Part shown: positions 62,554-64,000 of the stretch, one piece after another
How the letters are laid out: every line of letters starts with the position of its first letter
Numbering within the stretch: the stretch's first letter is position 1
NCBI RefSeq assembly: GCF_028476545.1
Contig: NW_026732016.1
Coordinates: forward strand, 310,001 to 374,000
Length of the DNA stretch: 64,000 nucleotides
Source: Physella acuta
Taxonomy: Eukaryota; Mollusca; Gastropoda; Physidae
Direction of reading: 5' to 3'
The notes under the pieces: generated by a model
What the model saw: the letters and a program-made list of their open reading frames with translations, nothing else
What the model was told of the DNA's origin: nothing
The model's database searches: none
Translations under genes and position numbers: made by a program

Positions 62554-62714
62554 AGACGGAATCTGATCCCCCTCACACCCACACCCTTACACCCACACCT
62601 CCTCACACCGACACACCCTCACCCTTTCACTCTCACACCAACTAGCCGTGTTCATGTTTAGTTTTGGTGTAATAAATAAAGGATAAAAATAGTTTCACGT
62701 TTTAGTTGCTTCAT

Positions 62715-62925
62715 TTGACAAGACGCCAATGTTGATTTAATCTGACCACAAGACGTCAATGTTAATTTAATCTGACCACAAGACGTCAATGTTAATTTAA
62801 TCTGACCACAAGACGTCAATGTTGATTTAATCTGACCACAAGACGTCAATGTTAATTTAATCTGACCACAAGACGTCAATATTAATTTAATCTGACCACA
62901 AGACGCCAATGTTAACCTTACCTAA
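62715..62925 (+). repeat. 30-bp repeat between peptides B and D, 7 copies
   Basis: Unit contains TTTAATCTGACCACAAGACG with GTCAATGTTAA. Confidence 0.95.
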
Positions 62926-63003
62926 TGAACACACGCCACAAACACAAATATTGTTGACGTGGTTTTGGAAGAAACAAATATAAAATAATTAAACTTTATT
63001 TAA

Positions 63004-63832
63004 TTAGATACATGTGTATAGAGAGGCTGGGGATCTTTGAGACCTACATCCGTAGCTGAACTGCTGAAATTAAACACGCAAAAATAAACGATCAATGTTC
63101 CTGTTAAAATAATTTTTTAAAAATATTTTGAACCTGGTGGTCAATGTAGCAGATAAAGTAGAGTTCATCTGTACTTGTGACACTTGGCTTGTTATATGCC
63201 CAGCGCAATTTGCTTTGCGTCTCAAGCCCAGGCACTATGCGCACGCAAAACACCCAGATCATTATGCCTAGGCACTATGCCCAGAGCACTGTGCCCTCAC
63301 CTAATAAGTTCGCCCCCCTCACTACACACACTTTTGGCTGTAAAGTCTTTGAGTGGGAATGGCTATAAACACAAGAACTTGGGAGTTTAAATAATTTGAA
63401 AGTTTACTGAAGGAAGAAGCGACCTACCAACATGACGTTATCGGCCTACCAACATGACGTCATAGAGCAGCTAATTAGAGGACCTTTTTGGACAGCTCAT
63501 TAAGCACGTGATGTCATTACCGCACCATTTGAAACACTCTGTGTACTGGCGCTTGAGACCTGCTCAGGTCAAAGGTTAAACGTGACATAAAAAGCAGTGG
63601 TCAAACACAGATGACCTTCAACTTCCTCAGGGCGACTGGTGATATTTATTTTATCTCAAATACGCAAATATGTTCATTAGATATTATTTCATCTAAAATA
63701 CCCAAATACGTTCATTCGATATTATTTTATCGATTTTTACTATAAAAAAAATCGGCGAACTGTACCTGATTTTCCCGCCAACACGGCGCAGACGGCAAGC
63801 AGAACGAGGGAAAAGATGTAGAGAACTTTCAT
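63004..63832 (-). CDS. Secreted cysteine-rich peptide D (divergent), 3 exons, about 64 aa
   Basis: Exon 1 63832-63766 is a clear signal peptide (MKVLYIFSLVLLAVCAVLAGKS) with a phase-1 donor. Exon 2 63559-63484 continues in frame with C-x3-C-x5-C-x3-C (CFKWCGNDITCLMSC) and a phase-2 donor with a weak consensus (GTCCTC). The best last exon is 63055-63004, giving two more cysteines and a stop, with AATAAA at 63000-62995. A nearby alternative acceptor would give a cysteine-free tail in another frame. Exon sizes and phases match peptides A-C, but the C-x-C-x3-C end is absent. It may be a distant relative or a separate family. Confidence 0.55.
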
Positions 63833-64000
63833 CTTCACAGACGTTCGTACAAGATGCAACTAATTTTTGGCTGCAACCTGACCTACTACGTCACATGGGA
63901 CAATGACATGTGTCAAACAAAATGGTGTCTCGAGTTTTAGATTTTTCAAGGAATGAAAATTGGCACCTATATTTTACAATCACTTTAAGGTTAAAATTAC

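Overview
This is a metazoan nuclear window with multi-exon genes, GT-AG introns, poly(A) signals, tRNA-derived SINE heads and very many minisatellites. The gene set (UGDH, a FANCB-like Fanconi protein, FIP1L1, a WD40/SOCS-box protein), the intron structure and the style of the dispersed repeats suggest a mollusc, perhaps a heterobranch gastropod. That placement is inference and was not tested by search.

Layout. 1-15.5 kb: no convincing gene. It holds at least 14 minisatellite arrays, dense poly(C)/poly(G) tracts, an hAT-type MITE with an 8-bp target duplication, a relative of it, a SINE head, one weak minus-strand exon candidate, and a dispersed element with a perfect 102-bp inverted repeat and a tRNA-His relic. 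15.88-20.71 kb (+): UGDH, 11 coding exons, 480 aa, all catalytic residues kept. 24.71-29.94 kb (+): FANCB-like gene, 7 exons, 924 aa, with an in-frame 11-residue repeat. 30.36-46.38 kb (-): FIP1L1, 15 exons, 505 aa, its introns swollen by arrays of up to 3 kb. It converges on FANCB with 419 bp between the stop codons. 48.51-50.88 kb (+): WD40/SOCS-box protein, 441 aa, head-to-head with FIP1L1. 52.5-63.8 kb: four small genes for secreted cysteine-rich peptides (two on each strand). All have a signal-peptide exon, a cysteine exon and a short last exon, with conserved intron phases 1 and 2. A broken class A GPCR, a second copy of the tRNA-His element (with a structurally whole tRNA-His), a SINE and a Helitron nested in an older repeat lie among them.

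How the genes relate. UGDH makes UDP-glucuronate, FANCB belongs to the Fanconi DNA-repair core complex, FIP1L1 to the mRNA 3'-end-processing machinery, and the WD40/SOCS protein probably recruits a ubiquitin ligase. They look like unrelated housekeeping neighbours.

Two things stand out. First, the peptide cluster appears to be an unnamed family with a fixed eight-cysteine pattern. Second, many minisatellites are built across exon-intron junctions, so that tens of copies of real 5' or 3' splice sites, sometimes with pieces of exon, are laid out in tandem next to the working site.
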